DNA of 64,000 bases from Uloborus plumipes (taxonomy: Eukaryota > Arthropoda > Arachnida > Araneae > Uloboridae), in the NCBI GenBank assembly GCA_038373865.1, contig JAXGGA010004723.1, forward strand, positions 1 to 64,000, read 5' to 3'. The notes under the pieces were generated by a model. That model had not been told where the DNA came from and made no database searches. It worked only from the letters and a program-made list of their open reading frames with translations. Both the position numbers and the translations under genes were made by a program. Positions 21,043 to 32,656 of the stretch are shown piece by piece. The first letter of the stretch is position 1. Every line of letters starts with the position of its first letter.

Positions 21043-23849
21043 GTAAGTGCGCTCTCGTTTTCTTTCTTTTTAGTTTTTTGTGTCTCTTTGCTTCGCTCCA
21101 TCAGCAATTCCCTTTTTTTCTCCTTACGCCATGTCTAACGAGATGAATTTTACGCTCGGTACATCACGTGTCTCACCTGTTGACCCGATCGGCAATCGAA
21201 CTTTTTTCACCATCCGTTTTTCAAGGTTTGTTACCTTTTGGTTTGGCGTGAACTGAGATTACATCGAAATTAACGGCTCACGAATGTTTTATACTTTTTT
21301 TTTCCCGTTCTGGTTTTTCAATGGATTATCAAATCGTATCGTGATTGGTACATGATGCATGCTTTTGATAATATTGCGCAATGAATATTTTGTTAAATGT
21401 CAGTTATGAAAAACATTACTTTAATCATCGTCGATTTTCTATTTTTTCATCCAAAAGTAAATGATCCATTTTCTAATGTGATACCGAAACTTTTGATGTG
21501 AAGTAAATGAGATTTTATCTGTAGGTAATTCAACAATAACAAGAAAAAAACGTGACCCTTTTTCCATCAAAAATTTCAATGATCCTAAGCCTAGAATCCA
21601 AACAGTTTGATAGCATTTTTTTCTTTTCTTTTTTTTATTAAAGTTTCATATACAAAATCTCATATGCAAAAAAAAGTCGATTTCTCAACTTGAAATGTTC
21701 TTTAACTTTAGAAGTAAATCGGGAAAATCTGCATATCAAAGTTGTGCTGTTGTCGATGCTCCTCGATGAATACTTAAACATTAATTTCTCCCCAAATGTA
21801 TAAATTTCTTTATTTTTTTCAAGTATTTTGTTACGCATGTTAAGGTAAATTTTAGGTTGTGAGGGATATTGTACATGGGAACTATTTTTGACTTTGAAAA
21901 GCTTAATTTATCTATTTTTGTGAAAGTTTTTTTCTTTTATCCAAATGTTTCTAGATTAACTTTATTTCCACTAATAAAATTATAGTAATAAAAGGAGCTA
22001 AATTGGTAAGAATCAACCATTCCTATATGCCCAATTATGATTCCCAATTCAGTGTGTTAGGAAATAACATAAGAAGGGGGTTCTTATGTTATTTCCTAAC
22101 ACACTGATTCTCCTCAGCTCACCTACTTAGGTTTGTTCTCTTCTAATTCTACAATGTTAAGCTCATGTGGTTTAAGCGCAATACTGATGAATTATTTTTC
22201 TTTACACAAAAAGCGTCAGGTTAATACGTTTGGGAAAAAGTTGATCACAGTTCTTAAAGTATTTGAAAATATAACTGATTTCTTGGTTTCACAAGTTGCT
22301 AATTTTGATGAAGATAAGTCGTATGAGCGAGAGATGTATCTTACTGAAAACAATTCAATTTTTAAATATTATTTTGTTGAATAATACATAACTTCTTAGT
22401 TAATCATGGTTTCCATGGGTCCCAAGTATTTAAATGTGTTTAATTCATTGACTTGTTACAAAGGGCTTCATTTTGCCTTCAAAGTGCTTAATTTTGAACA
22501 AATATTCTAAATGATTTCGACGAGGTGCTTTATTTTTTAATGTCAATCAGCAAAAAAAAACTTTTCTCTCTCTCTCCCTTTTGTTTTCTAAATGATTATC
22601 TCCCTCTTGAATTTCTTCGCCCATAATCAATTTCTTTCACTAAAGTTAAAATAAATTAAATTACTAAAACTTCCCAATTCTGCTAATGTTTTCGTTTATT
22701 TTTTCAAAGTTTATTTTTAGTGAATATTATAGAAGAACTCGCTCTACTCCCGTTTTCTCAGTTTCCTTTTTTTTTTTTTTTAATCTTTTTTATTGCTTGG
22801 GAAAACTACCCGTCTTCGTTCATGTTTTAGTTTGATTGAATAGTTATTTCAGTAAATGCACACTAACCAGCTTTTATGCATTAGCAATATTGCCAACAAC
22901 TCCACATTTTGCAAAGTTTTGCTGCAGTAACAATGTCTGCAAAGTAACAATGTCAGTTTGCAGCGCATTTCTGGACAAAATTCAATAAAACGAGCACCAA
23001 TCCAGGAAATACCTATATTTTCTGACATGTTTCTGCCGGGAAACTGACTGCTAACACTAGTACTCTTCTTTTCTGGTCCCTTGTAATATTAAAACTTTTC
23101 TTATTAGTTTTAATATTTCACCTTCAAAACTTTTCATAATATTCAGTATTTTCTATTTCTGTAATATGTTGTTATTTTAATACTGTAACGACATATCATG
23201 ATATGGGATATCATACCTCTTTACACTCAGAGTATGTCTTATTAATTACACATTATAGATGTTTTTAATTATTTTTTCCTAGTGATTGGAATGAATATCA
23301 AAATGCAAACACAAAACTTTTATTTATTTCTTTTAAAATGATTTTTATTTATCTCTTTTAAAGTGAAATACTCCACAAAGCCACTGTAGACCAGAAATAT
23401 TGCATTAGTCTTAAATTAGTCATTTTTGCTCCAATTAATGCTTCATTTTTGCATTCATGCCTTGACGCTGTAGTCCTACTTTTTAGATTTCATTTCATTT
23501 AAATTTATATTTTTCTGTATATTGTCCCATTTGTTTTTGTGATCTATCTTGTGTAGAAACTCGGTAGATCTTACAATGAACCTGTTATGAAATCGAACGA
23601 AAACAATGAAATAAACAATCAAAAAGAATTCTTTAGAGAGTGCTCGCAGGTAAGCAATAAGGAAATCTTTAACGAGAGTTTGGGAGACTCAAAACGTCGA
23701 GATTATGTTCCTTCCCATACAATTTTTTGGTTAGCTCCTATGTTCACACATATTTTGTCTGCATTCCATCTGCCAGATAAGGTTCAGGGTCCAATATGCC
23801 ACTCTTTTATGATTCAATTGGCTTCACATTTGGGGCACTTATCAATTGA
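21043..23849. other. AT-rich, intron-like stretch
   Basis: No coding exon was supported. A perfect 27-bp hairpin lies at 22049-22107. The open frames at 22133-22384 and 23587-23904 have AT-driven composition and no known motif. Confidence 0.5.
22049..22107. repeat. Perfect 27-bp inverted repeat with a GGGGG loop
   Basis: The left arm 22049-22075 (TCAGTGTGTTAGGAAATAAC then ATAAGAA) is exactly complementary to 22081-22107. Only GGGGG at 22076-22080 separates them. Confidence 0.95.
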
Positions 23850-24089
23850 AGGGCCAGGGGGAAAAAAGATGAAAGTCACTTTTTCGTCAATTTTGAGATA
23901 TTAGAGCTTTCTAGGGGCTATGAAGGATTAATATCATCTGGTAGAACAACAAGGGGGAAAAAAGATGAGAATCGACCGAAATGTGCATGAAAACTCTATT
24001 AACCACAAAGGGAGTTGCGAGCAATCAAACTTTGTTCGTTTTTCTCGAAATCGCTTTTTGGTCACTTTCATCTTTTTTCCCCCTGCCCT
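23850..24089. mobile_element. 240-bp inverted-repeat element (MITE-like)
   Basis: AGGGCCAGGGGGAAAAAAGA at 23850 is repeated inverted at 24061-24089, and a third, direct copy of GGGGGAAAAAAGATGA lies at about 23951. The arms match over about 29 bp with one indel and a mismatch near the inner end. No coding content and no clear target duplication. Confidence 0.65.
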
Positions 24090-24251
24090 CCCCCCTTCAA
24101 ATGATTATGAAAATAAGAAAGAAATCATCCCATGTGGGAATTTTTAGTTCAACTTATATTTATCAGTAATTCAACCAAAAGTGGCAAATTTGCTTTATTA
24201 GGAAAAATACTGGTCCCAATAAGTCCAACTCTGAAAAAACTTCAAAAAGTT

Positions 24252-25126
24252 GGGGAATGTGGGGCAAAGTGAAATAGTTAAGATAACATACCTGTTTCAA
24301 AATGAACAAATTAGAAATTTGTTCTGAAAATTCAGTGTACATAAAAAAGGAATACTGTATTTGTAATACACCGTTGAAATGTTATTTTTTATTGTTGGCA
24401 GTTATTTCGCACCTGCCGAAAAAAAGTTGGAAAATTTCACCCCAAAATACTATGGGGAAAAGCGAAGAATACGATATTTTTGTAATGAAATATTTACTAT
24501 TTGAGTAATTTTCATCAAATGAATGCGTAAATAAATGAATTATTAATTAAAAAATAAGCAAATAAGTGAATTAATTAATATGTGAGAAAAGAAACGTGAA
24601 TAAAAATGAGAATGAATAACAAAATAAGTGAATGAATGAATCAACATGTGAATTAATTAGTGAAAGAATGTGGAGTAACTAAATAAATGAAGAACGGAAG
24701 TGATTTAGTAAATGAATACATAAGGCACACAAACGAAACGAACTAGTTCACTTTGCCCTTGCCCTGCGTGCGCTTGACAAATTACATTGAACGTTTAAAA
24801 TCGAAACATGCTTATCATAAACTAAATAAGGACTGCACTGGACATCAGTAGGTCTCAATTAATATTTGAAATGACAATAACAAAAGTTTTATCAGAGTAT
24901 AATAACAAAAAATATTTTTGAAAAACCACGTTTATTAGAACGTGGTATCAAATTCCGAAAATGACTTGCATAAATAATTTCGTTGATCTTTAGAGCTTTT
25001 TCTTTTTTGCCAAGAACCAACTATCTCTCAAGGAACTTATTAAAAATATTGCTAGTTAGGTGGCGGGCGTTACAAATAGAATTACAATGAAAATATTTTA
25101 CCGTTTCTCTTTGTCCAACATTCTCC
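24252..25126 (+). mobile_element. 0.88-kb non-autonomous element, family of the 12.78-kb fragment
   Basis: The left end GGGGAATGTGGGGCAAAGTG and the inverted right end GGAGAATGTTGGACAAAGAG match at 16 of 20 positions. TA follows the right end. The first 280 bp align with 12778-13080. The interior has (A)AATGAATGAAT-type runs and no transposase motif. Confidence 0.7.
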
Positions 25127-25373
25127 TACTACCAAACTTAAATAAATTAAAAGATTCTTTAATATCAATACAAAAACACATTAAACGTCATTTGGTACAC
25201 TAAAAAACATAATTAAATTTCCATATTCACTTTAATGAAAAGAATAAAGGTCAACCGTTACTTTCGGGCGCTGTTAAGTCGTTGTTTCCTACATGAAAAT
25301 TTCTTCTTAGGTTTGATTTTCTAGATATTGTTTCAATGAAAGATAGAGAATTTAAAATTTTCTGCTTCTTAAA

Positions 25374-25902
25374 CAGGGTTTTCACGGTCTTTAAAAGCTC
25401 CTTATTTTTCATTTTGGAAAATAAGGGCCCTTAAAAGTCCTTATTTTTGGCTCAAGGTCCTTAAATTTCCATCCAAGTCCTAAATTTGCGCTATATGCTC
25501 CCAATTGTTTCAGTGTGTTTTAAATTTTATTTAACTACTTTTACCTCTTTACTCAACTTTTCTGCAAACTTAATATTTTTTGTCAATTAAATGAAATTAC
25601 TGCAATTTCATATTCTAAGTAGTGTAATAGCATAAATTGTTTACCGGTTCTTTTTAAAGAGGAATGCTTTAGGTTTTATTTATTAGTAGTCGTAATATTT
25701 TCGCTCCATCTATGAATAGAATACTCTATGCCTGCTTTTTCACATGCTAAATGTTGAATAAATTGATAATAGTGAAATACTTTATGTAAATATATTTTAC
25801 GGGTTTTTATGACTGATAAGTATTTTTGAGATCCTTAATTTTTATACAAAAGATCCTTAGAAAGTCCTTATTTCTTATTTTGAAAAAAGAGTGGGAACCC
25901 TG
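25374..25902. mobile_element. 529-bp hAT-like non-autonomous element
   Basis: CAGGGTTTTCACGG at the left and, inverted, CAGGGTTCCCACTC at the right. Both ends are followed by AAGTCCTTATTT / AAGGTCCTTAA blocks in inverted layout, and TCCTTA is repeated many times. No convincing 8-bp duplication remains. Confidence 0.65.
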
Positions 25903-26967
25903 TTAAATAATCTAAAATGACCCCAGACTACCTAAGTTCTGTTTTTTTTTTTTCCCAAGAAAAGGGAAAACGATTTTAGTTATCTAATAGTTTAAAGATT
26001 TTGAAACAAGAGAGTTTTTCAAATGATTTATATATTTTTTAACAAGGATACTGTTTGAATGCGCATGACTAAAGTGAGTATAAATGCATTTCGTGTGTTT
26101 TGATTGAATTTCACAGTATTCAATGAGATTTTCTAACTGTACCTTCACATTAAGCCTTGTAAAAAAAAGTTTCTGTATTTAGATAGGTCGTTTACACTAA
26201 TATCAATGGTGTAAACCTTCGTAAGAGAGGAGGCAGCATAGCTGCTTTCAATGCAATGCAGTAACTACACTGATTAAATTGGTGCAACGTAAGAGGCGAT
26301 GCGTAACGTTACATAAGTTATATCAATTGAGTTACTCCATTGCATTAAGTTACTGGCTAAGTTACTCCATTGCATAGCCAGCTCCAAAAGCGGTGGCTCT
26401 GCTGTCACCGCTTTTATGGTGTAAGGTTACACAATTTTTTTACAGTGTATTTATCCATGTATCAATTAATTATTATTATTATTTGTTCATTTGGTATTGC
26501 TCTTCGATGGGAACTATAAAATGTTGCCTATCGCTGCAACACGTTTTCTTGCTTCATTGTGTTACTATACGCTATATATATCAAGAGAAAGACCTTGTAT
26601 CTTATTACGAGTAACATACTTTAATAATAATCAAATGCTTGATCTCGTACTTGTTTCTACACGTTCCTCACTTTATTTGTAAACCGAAATGGTTCGGTTT
26701 AAAAAAAAGGAACTTGTTTCATTTTTCTTTCAAAAGATATATTTTAGGATTAATTTCCATTACGGAACCTAATCATTTATCCTACCAGTAAAATTAAACG
26801 CATCATTACAAAATCTCGCTTTCACAGTTTGGAAAAGGGAAGAGTTCTTCGAGGACTTGACAGGCGCCGAAAAATATAATTTCTGCAACACAATGAGGGC
26901 ATTTTATTGATTGCATGAAGTTTCACAGAGCCTACCAAAACGCTTACTCCTCAATGTTCAAACTATA
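25903..26967. other. AT-rich spacer
   Basis: GTTACTCCATTGCAT occurs twice (about 26331 and 26361), and a GGTGTAA / TTACACC-like arrangement flanks 26200-26430. No gene supported. Confidence 0.45.
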
Positions 26968-27333
26968 CACTGCCAAAAAAAGCTGTTGTTTTTATAGTAT
27001 AATACTGGCAGCAGAGGTTCCAGTTTAAAACTGTAAAATCACAGTAATATATTGTAAAACTAGCTATTTTACAGTTTTTTGCTTTAAAACTAGCAATTTT
27101 ACTGTTCATTACTGTAAAATTAGCAATTTTACTGTAAAATTAGCCGTATTATACTGTAAAAACAACAGAATAATACTGGCAGCAAAGGTTCCAGTCTCAA
27201 ACTGTAAAATGCACCGTAATAAACTGTGGAACTAGCAATTTTATAGTTTACTACAGTAAAATTAGCAATTTTACATTTTATTACTATAAATTTAGCTGTA
27301 TTATGCAGTAAAGTCAACATCTGTTTTTTAGTG
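26968..27333 (+). mobile_element. 366-bp TA-flanked ACTGTAAAATTAGC element
   Basis: TA at 26966-26967 and 27334-27335 flank ends of the form CACTGCCAAAAAAAGCTGTTG and, inverted, CACTAAAAAACAGATGTTGA. The interior holds AATACTGGCAGCAGAGGTTCC twice (second copy AGCAAAGGTTCC) and palindromic ACTGTAAAATTAGCAATTTT blocks. It has no open frame with a known motif. The TA flank suggests mobilisation by a Tc1/mariner-type enzyme. Confidence 0.75.
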
Positions 27334-27399
27334 TAAGAATAATTTTAAAATAAATTAATAATCCAACAATGGCAAGATTTTTTCCGCTAGCCTGCATTC

Positions 27400-27630
27400 T
27401 TCATACTAATACGACCGGAAAGGCGAGCATCCTATCGTTAACCCGGCAATGGATGTAGGCGAGAACAGATGTCTCCCTTGTGAAGAACATCATTACTTTC
27501 TCCGCCGATACCCCCGTCTGACGGCGTCCTCTTGCGGTAGTCCCCCTTCGAAACGGCGGCTTTTTTTCCGGCCCTCTCGTGTCAAATATTTCGTCGAATT
27601 TCTCCCTGCACAATATGAATGTTTTTTAAT
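27400..27630. other. GC-richer unique island
   Basis: A CpG-containing block (CCGGAAAGGCG, TCCGCCGATACC, GACGGCG, GAAACGGCGG) in AT-rich DNA, with no repeat or known protein. Candidate regulatory or conserved non-coding element. Confidence 0.4.
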
Positions 27631-27959
27631 ATATTCTCCTCTACTGCCGTGAATTTAATCTGATTCCTTGTATTGTCTACTTCTTTTTTAAATGAATAAA
27701 CAGAATTGAACTAGTAATCTATATTTATTATAGTGGGCACAGATTTCTTATGCAATTGAACAGAACCACTAGTTTAGTACATAAGAGTGCATAGAGTTAT
27801 TACAAAGCTATATGTCTCGTTTTAATCTTGTGCAAATTCAGCACACGTGGCTTCGATGCTCAGAGTTTGTCGAATTTTGTTTTAGCAAAGTGTTTATTTA
27901 TTTATTTCAATTTTAACACCACTTGAAACTTGAAATGTTGTTGTTGTTTCTAATCCCAG

Positions 27960-28049
27960 ATGGTGGAGCTTAGCTACACCATCTCTATAAAACCCAAAAT
28001 CTTAATGGTGGAGCTTAGCTACACCATCTCTATAAAACCCAAAATCTTA
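27960..28049. repeat. Exact 45-bp tandem duplication
   Basis: The 45-bp unit beginning ATGGTGGAGCTTAGC is present twice, 27960-28004 and 28005-28049, with no difference. Each unit starts with the near-palindrome ATGGTGGAGC...GCTACACCAT. Confidence 0.95.
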
Positions 28050-29537
28050 AATTAAAAAAAAAAAAATCAAGAAGAAATTCAGATCCTTTAAAATCTCAGA
28101 AATAGTAAAATTTGAACTTGAAATAACGAAAGGGATAAAGTTTGGTCATTTTCTTCCCTTTTTAGTTATTTTGTTTTGCTTTCTAGCGAATGACTCCTGA
28201 TTTTTACAACATAGCAAATAAAATGTAATATCAAGGATAAAGCATCATATTAATGTATTTTAATTGATATTTCAGAACTTTATGGTCTAGGTGCATTAAA
28301 ATGCACTTTTCCTCCAAAAATGCACTTTAAAATGCACTCCTATTAAAATGCACTTTTTCTATGTCCGATTAACTACTTTTCGCTTCATACCCTTTAAGTT
28401 TAAAAACTAAGAAATTAAATGAAGTCAGTTTTTGTATTTTGTATATTTTTATGCATTTTCATTAAAAATTCATTTCTTTAACTCCGTTCATCTATTGCTA
28501 AGGAGATTATATTGGGGGATTTTTTTTTTACAGCAGCTGATAAGTGGCAATAGCAAGATATAATTAAAGGGGGGGGACGCAGCAATGAAGGTTCTTAATT
28601 GTTTTATACCTATTAAGGCAATTTCTACCGGTAAATTGTCCTGTCACGTCGCCTTAGGAAAATATTTTCATACTTAAATAGCCAATATTGAACGATATTG
28701 CGATATGAACTTTTTAATACTAAAGTAGCTGGTCACAATATTGAGACAAAATACAGGAGGTGAACTCCTGTAAATATTAAATTCTAGTTGTGACAGTAAT
28801 CTTTTCACTATTTTTTCCATTTCTGAGAATGCTGGTGATATCAAGTTAGAAAAGCTAATTTTGAAATGATATTTTTTTACTTTTGAAACATTATTTTCTT
28901 ACATAATTTTATAAGCTTTCTCTACGAATTACCTCAAAACTGCATGATGTTTTGCTAACTACGGTATTTTTATAGTATAGGTTTTATTTTTTTTTTTTTT
29001 TAGCGTGCTTATAAAAGCATTTCAATGTTGTTACTTTCTTTTTCACTTCTACTGCTAAAAATTCCATTTACTTTCCTGCAACTGATAGTTTCTGAAAAGT
29101 TCAGCAGTTTTGAAGTTAGCTAAAAATTGAGGAACTAAAAGAGTACCTCATCAGAACTGAACGCTGTAGTAAATTTGATTTTATTTAAGGTAACGAAAAA
29201 ATTTCCATCACCTGAAACGCAGAATGGTGTTATGGGTTAGGTGTTAGTGAATGTGTATGGGTCATTCTAATTTTGCTTGCAGGTTTCATTTGCTTAGAAG
29301 GAAGTATTTTTCGCGAGCAAAGTACTTAATGTATGTATTCAGTATACCCCTGTGTCTTCAATATAGCTTATTTGATACATTAGGGGCTTTGTTATTTAGA
29401 ACATTCATTTTTTCTTTGCTTTCTATAGTTCACATCGTAGCTTCTGTGATATGATGAATTGTTTATTTAATCCCATATCACACACACATTCCTGTTTTCA
29501 CCTGCAATTTCTTTATCATACTATAAATGCTAATACA
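28050..29537. other. AT-rich spacer, no feature seen
   Basis: Contains AAAATGCACTTT repeated three times near 28298-28350, a G-run at 28569 and poly-T runs. No gene supported. Confidence 0.5.
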
Positions 29538-30061
29538 CAGTAGAACCTTTCAATAAGGGGACCTTACTTTTTGTTCCTTAAATAAAGGTGTCTCTGGCTC
29601 TGAAGTTTAATGAAATGATACATACTTAACTCAGAATAGTATCGTAATAAATGTAAACTATTAACATTTAAAATTAAATATTGAATATTTTTCACACGTA
29701 CTAAATATATCATTTAATGGCTCCAATTGAAAGGAAAATACATTATTTTTTAAATTATAATTTAATCAAAATTTATTGGAATCACAGTTTTGTAATTTGT
29801 AAAAATTGTTATGCTTAATATGTGTGTAACTCATGTAATTCACAATGCAATGTGATGTATGTCGGAGTGTGATATTATTATACATTAAATTCAATAAATT
29901 ATACATTATTCTTATACACTGCTCGACATTGAAAGTGCAACACCAAGAAGGAGTGGTTAGAAATTGATGAAATTTGGTAAGAAGACAGAGACAGCATGGA
30001 ACAATAAGTAATATTTATTTCAAAATAAATAAGCAAAATTTAGAGCGATGACGGCGTCGGC

Positions 30062-32311
30062 TCAGTAAGAAGTAGGACCACCGCGGACAGCGATGCACGA
30101 AGAAACACGTCTAGGCATGGAGTCAATAAGCCTGCGGATGGTGTCCTGAGGGATGGCACTCCATTCCCTTTCAACCATTTGCCACAGTTCGTCCTCTGAA
30201 CGAGGCAGTGACAGGTTCTGCAAACGGCGTCCAATCACGTCCCACACATGTTCGATTGGTGACAAGTCAGGAGAGTATGGTGGCCAGGAAAGCATCTGTA
30301 CACCTCGTAGAGCATGTTGGCTGATTCGAGCACTGTGAGGTCGGGCGTTATCCTGTTGAAAAATTGCATTTGGCAGACCCTGAAGGTAGGGGATTGCCAC
30401 CGGCCGCAGTACATTATCTACATATCGTTGGGCCGTCATAGTGGCCCAGAATACGAACTAGAGGTGATACGGAATTGTATGCAATAGCGCCCCAAACCAT
30501 TATGCCACGTTGTCGCGCTGTGGGGCGTTCCACAGTTACTGCCGGATTCGATCTTTCTCCACGTCGACGTCACACACGTATGCGATGACTATCGCTGGAC
30601 AAACAGAAGCGGGATTCATCTGAGAACACTACGGTTTGCCATTCTGCCATACACGTCGCTCTGGTCTGGCACAATTCCAAACGTTGGAGCAGGGGCGGGT
30701 CCAGAACAAGTTCTCGGAGGGGGCCATCCTCTGTGTATGTAGAAAAGGGGAGGGATTGATTTATAAAAAAAAAGTGCTTTGGCAAAAAGTTCTTCAATAG
30801 TTAACTTTGAAACTTCATACATTAATTATAAACTAAAGAATGCGGTTAAAATCTAGATTTTCTAACATACAAACACGTAAATTTACTTTCATTTGCAATT
30901 TTGAAGCAATGTAGCAGAAATTTTAGCAAAATAAAACAAGACAATCGCAGTAAATATTATCCAACGTTAATCCATGCCTGCAATTTAGAGAGCATTGTTT
31001 AAAAGTATCAGGTGAGTTGCTGACAGTACCTTTGGTCAGGTCAGAGGAATGAATTTGCTTTGGAACCCCCTTTCCATCCCCTCCTAGGCTACGTCATTAT
31101 TCTCTTTTACTTACTTAAAAAATATATATATATCTGTATATTATGGGAAACTCTCCCTGAGTATTTCTTTTCCAAAATCATATGGATGTTTTAGATAATG
31201 AAATGTTCAATGTCGAATTCATTATTTTCATTTGATTGTTTAAAATACATACGTCTACGGCTCCACTAAACACACTTTTCACATTTTGGACTGAATTGCT
31301 GCTTCAGAGTGGCCTTGAATATATTTTATGTTTTATTTTAAATATCAAGCCGCCTTCACCTCTTTATAATTTTGTTAATAAATGCCGTATGAGCATGGTT
31401 TGAAAGTTCTTTTATATTCGTTTCATCTTTCATGAACTCTTAATAAATTTTTAACATTACTCGGAGAATAAAACCCAAATTAATTTAATCAATAGCAAAT
31501 CATATTTGTCACGAATAAAACAATACCACAGAGTGTTTAAAAACATATAAAATTAAATGTTGAAATTTTACAGAATTTGCTTATGGATGGAACTGAAAAA
31601 AGTAGCTATGTAGTACTTTGCAAGCTGCCACACTGTACAGCTCTATTTATATTCTGGTGCTTTTTCTAGAAAAAGTTTAGTTTTCAAAGTAAATTAACTA
31701 AAAGGATGTTACTGTCTGAAGAATTGTTTGAAAAGGCTAAATATAAAATATATATATATTTGCTTCTTTGTAAAAATATTGGTACAGTTAATAGAATTTT
31801 AAATATGTAAGACCTAGTTTTCATTTTTGAAAAATTTCTCTGGGCTCTCGGAGGGGGCCATGGCCCCCATGGCCCCCCCTCTGGACCCGCCACTGCGTTG
31901 GAGTCTGTGCTGTGAGGTCAATGGCAGTCTTCTTAGCGGGCGCCGTGATTGCAGGCCACGTGCAACCAGTCGACGGGAAATGGTTCTGGTCGACACAGGA
32001 ACATCCAGGGTACCTTGCACGTGCTGCATAATCGACGTACAAGTGACTTGCGGGTCCGCCACAGCTTGTCGGTGAATCCGTCGATCCAAGCGGTCTGACG
32101 TCACTCTGGCTGCACCTGCACCCCTCAATGTGGCTACATTTCCTCTTTCCGACCATCTCCGACACAGCCGATGCACAGTGCTTGCATCCATGTGGGTATC
32201 AGCTGCAATTTGACGTATGGACCAACCCCCCCCCCTTCTCAGTCCGATCACCATACCCCTTGTAAAGTCGTCTATATGCTGGAAGTGTCTTCGTTGAGGA
32301 CGGCGTGGCAT
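30062..32311 (-). pseudogene. Tc1-like transposase, interrupted by hAT and further broken
   Basis: Reading on the - strand from ATG at 32311, the first 139 codons (to about 31896) form the paired-like DNA-binding region, with the basic start MPRRPQRRH and helix-turn-helix segments (WSIRQIAADTHMDASTVHRL, VPVSTRTISRRL). A hAT element at 30690-31895 interrupts the gene. Beyond it come SDESRF (first catalytic Asp), then a stop where the family has Trp (after HRIRV, near 30570), and a 1-base shift near 30437. The last 125 codons (30439-30062) hold QQDNARPH (second Asp) and SPIEHVWD (catalytic Glu), ending in VRGGPTSY. I count 32 residues between the second Asp and the Glu, against 34 in canonical Tc1. 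The three lesions make it non-functional. Confidence 0.9.
30690..31895. mobile_element. 1.2-kb hAT element inserted in the Tc1 transposase
   Basis: The ends CAGGGGCGGGTCCAGA and, inverted, CAGTGGCGGGTCCAGA differ at one base. The flanks are a perfect 8-bp duplication CGTTGGAG at 30682-30689 and 31896-31903. Both subterminal regions carry CTCGGAGGGGGCCAT. No transposase is present, so the element is non-autonomous. Confidence 0.95.
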
Positions 32312-32656
32312 TTCTTCCTATCACACGTATCCTTCGAGACAAAAACCAAATTTCTCCGATAATTAGTCTGGCAGAAAAACCAACATGAACATAGCCCACT
32401 TTTCAACTTCATTCTCTTATATCTTACTTCACGTGCGTCGGAGAGCTGCACATTTCATATCATTTGCATAACTCAGTGACGTGCATCTGCGGTAAAATTT
32501 GTATGAATTTCTGACCACTCCTTCTTGGTGTTGCATTTTCAATGTCGAGCAGTGTAAATTAAGTTTTTGCAGTTTTTCTGCGTGACTGTCCCTTACATAG
32601 AGTGTCCTTTAATCAGAGGTAAATGCATGGAGGTCCCTATTCAAAGGGTCTGGGAC

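Larger units (their letters stand above)
29917..32554 (-). mobile_element. Tc1-like element, split by a hAT insertion
   Basis: The ends CACTGCTCGACATTGAAAGT and its near-complement at the right are flanked by TA (29915-29916 and 32555-32556), and the match extends through CACCAAGAAGGAGTGG. Without the 1206-bp hAT and its 8-bp duplication the element is about 1.42 kb, the usual Tc1 size. The transposase lies on the - strand and is broken. Confidence 0.92.
29538..32656. mobile_element. Degenerate inverted-repeat element hosting the Tc1 insertion
   Basis: The left block CAGTAGAACCTTTCAATAAG and, about 3.1 kb away, the inverted AGACCCTTTGAATAGGGACC are similar. The next blocks (TAAATAAAGGTGTCTCTGG and TTAAAGGACACTCTATG, inverted) match too. 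The CAGTNGAACCTY start resembles pogo/Tigger MITEs. Another partial copy is at 43359-43490. The Tc1 element at 29917-32554 sits in the middle. Confidence 0.5.

Noticed and set aside
21131..21256. ATG after GCC with a 41-codon frame just past the putative first exon
   Set aside because: The start context is good, but it lies 3' of a consensus donor, has no recognised motif and is short.
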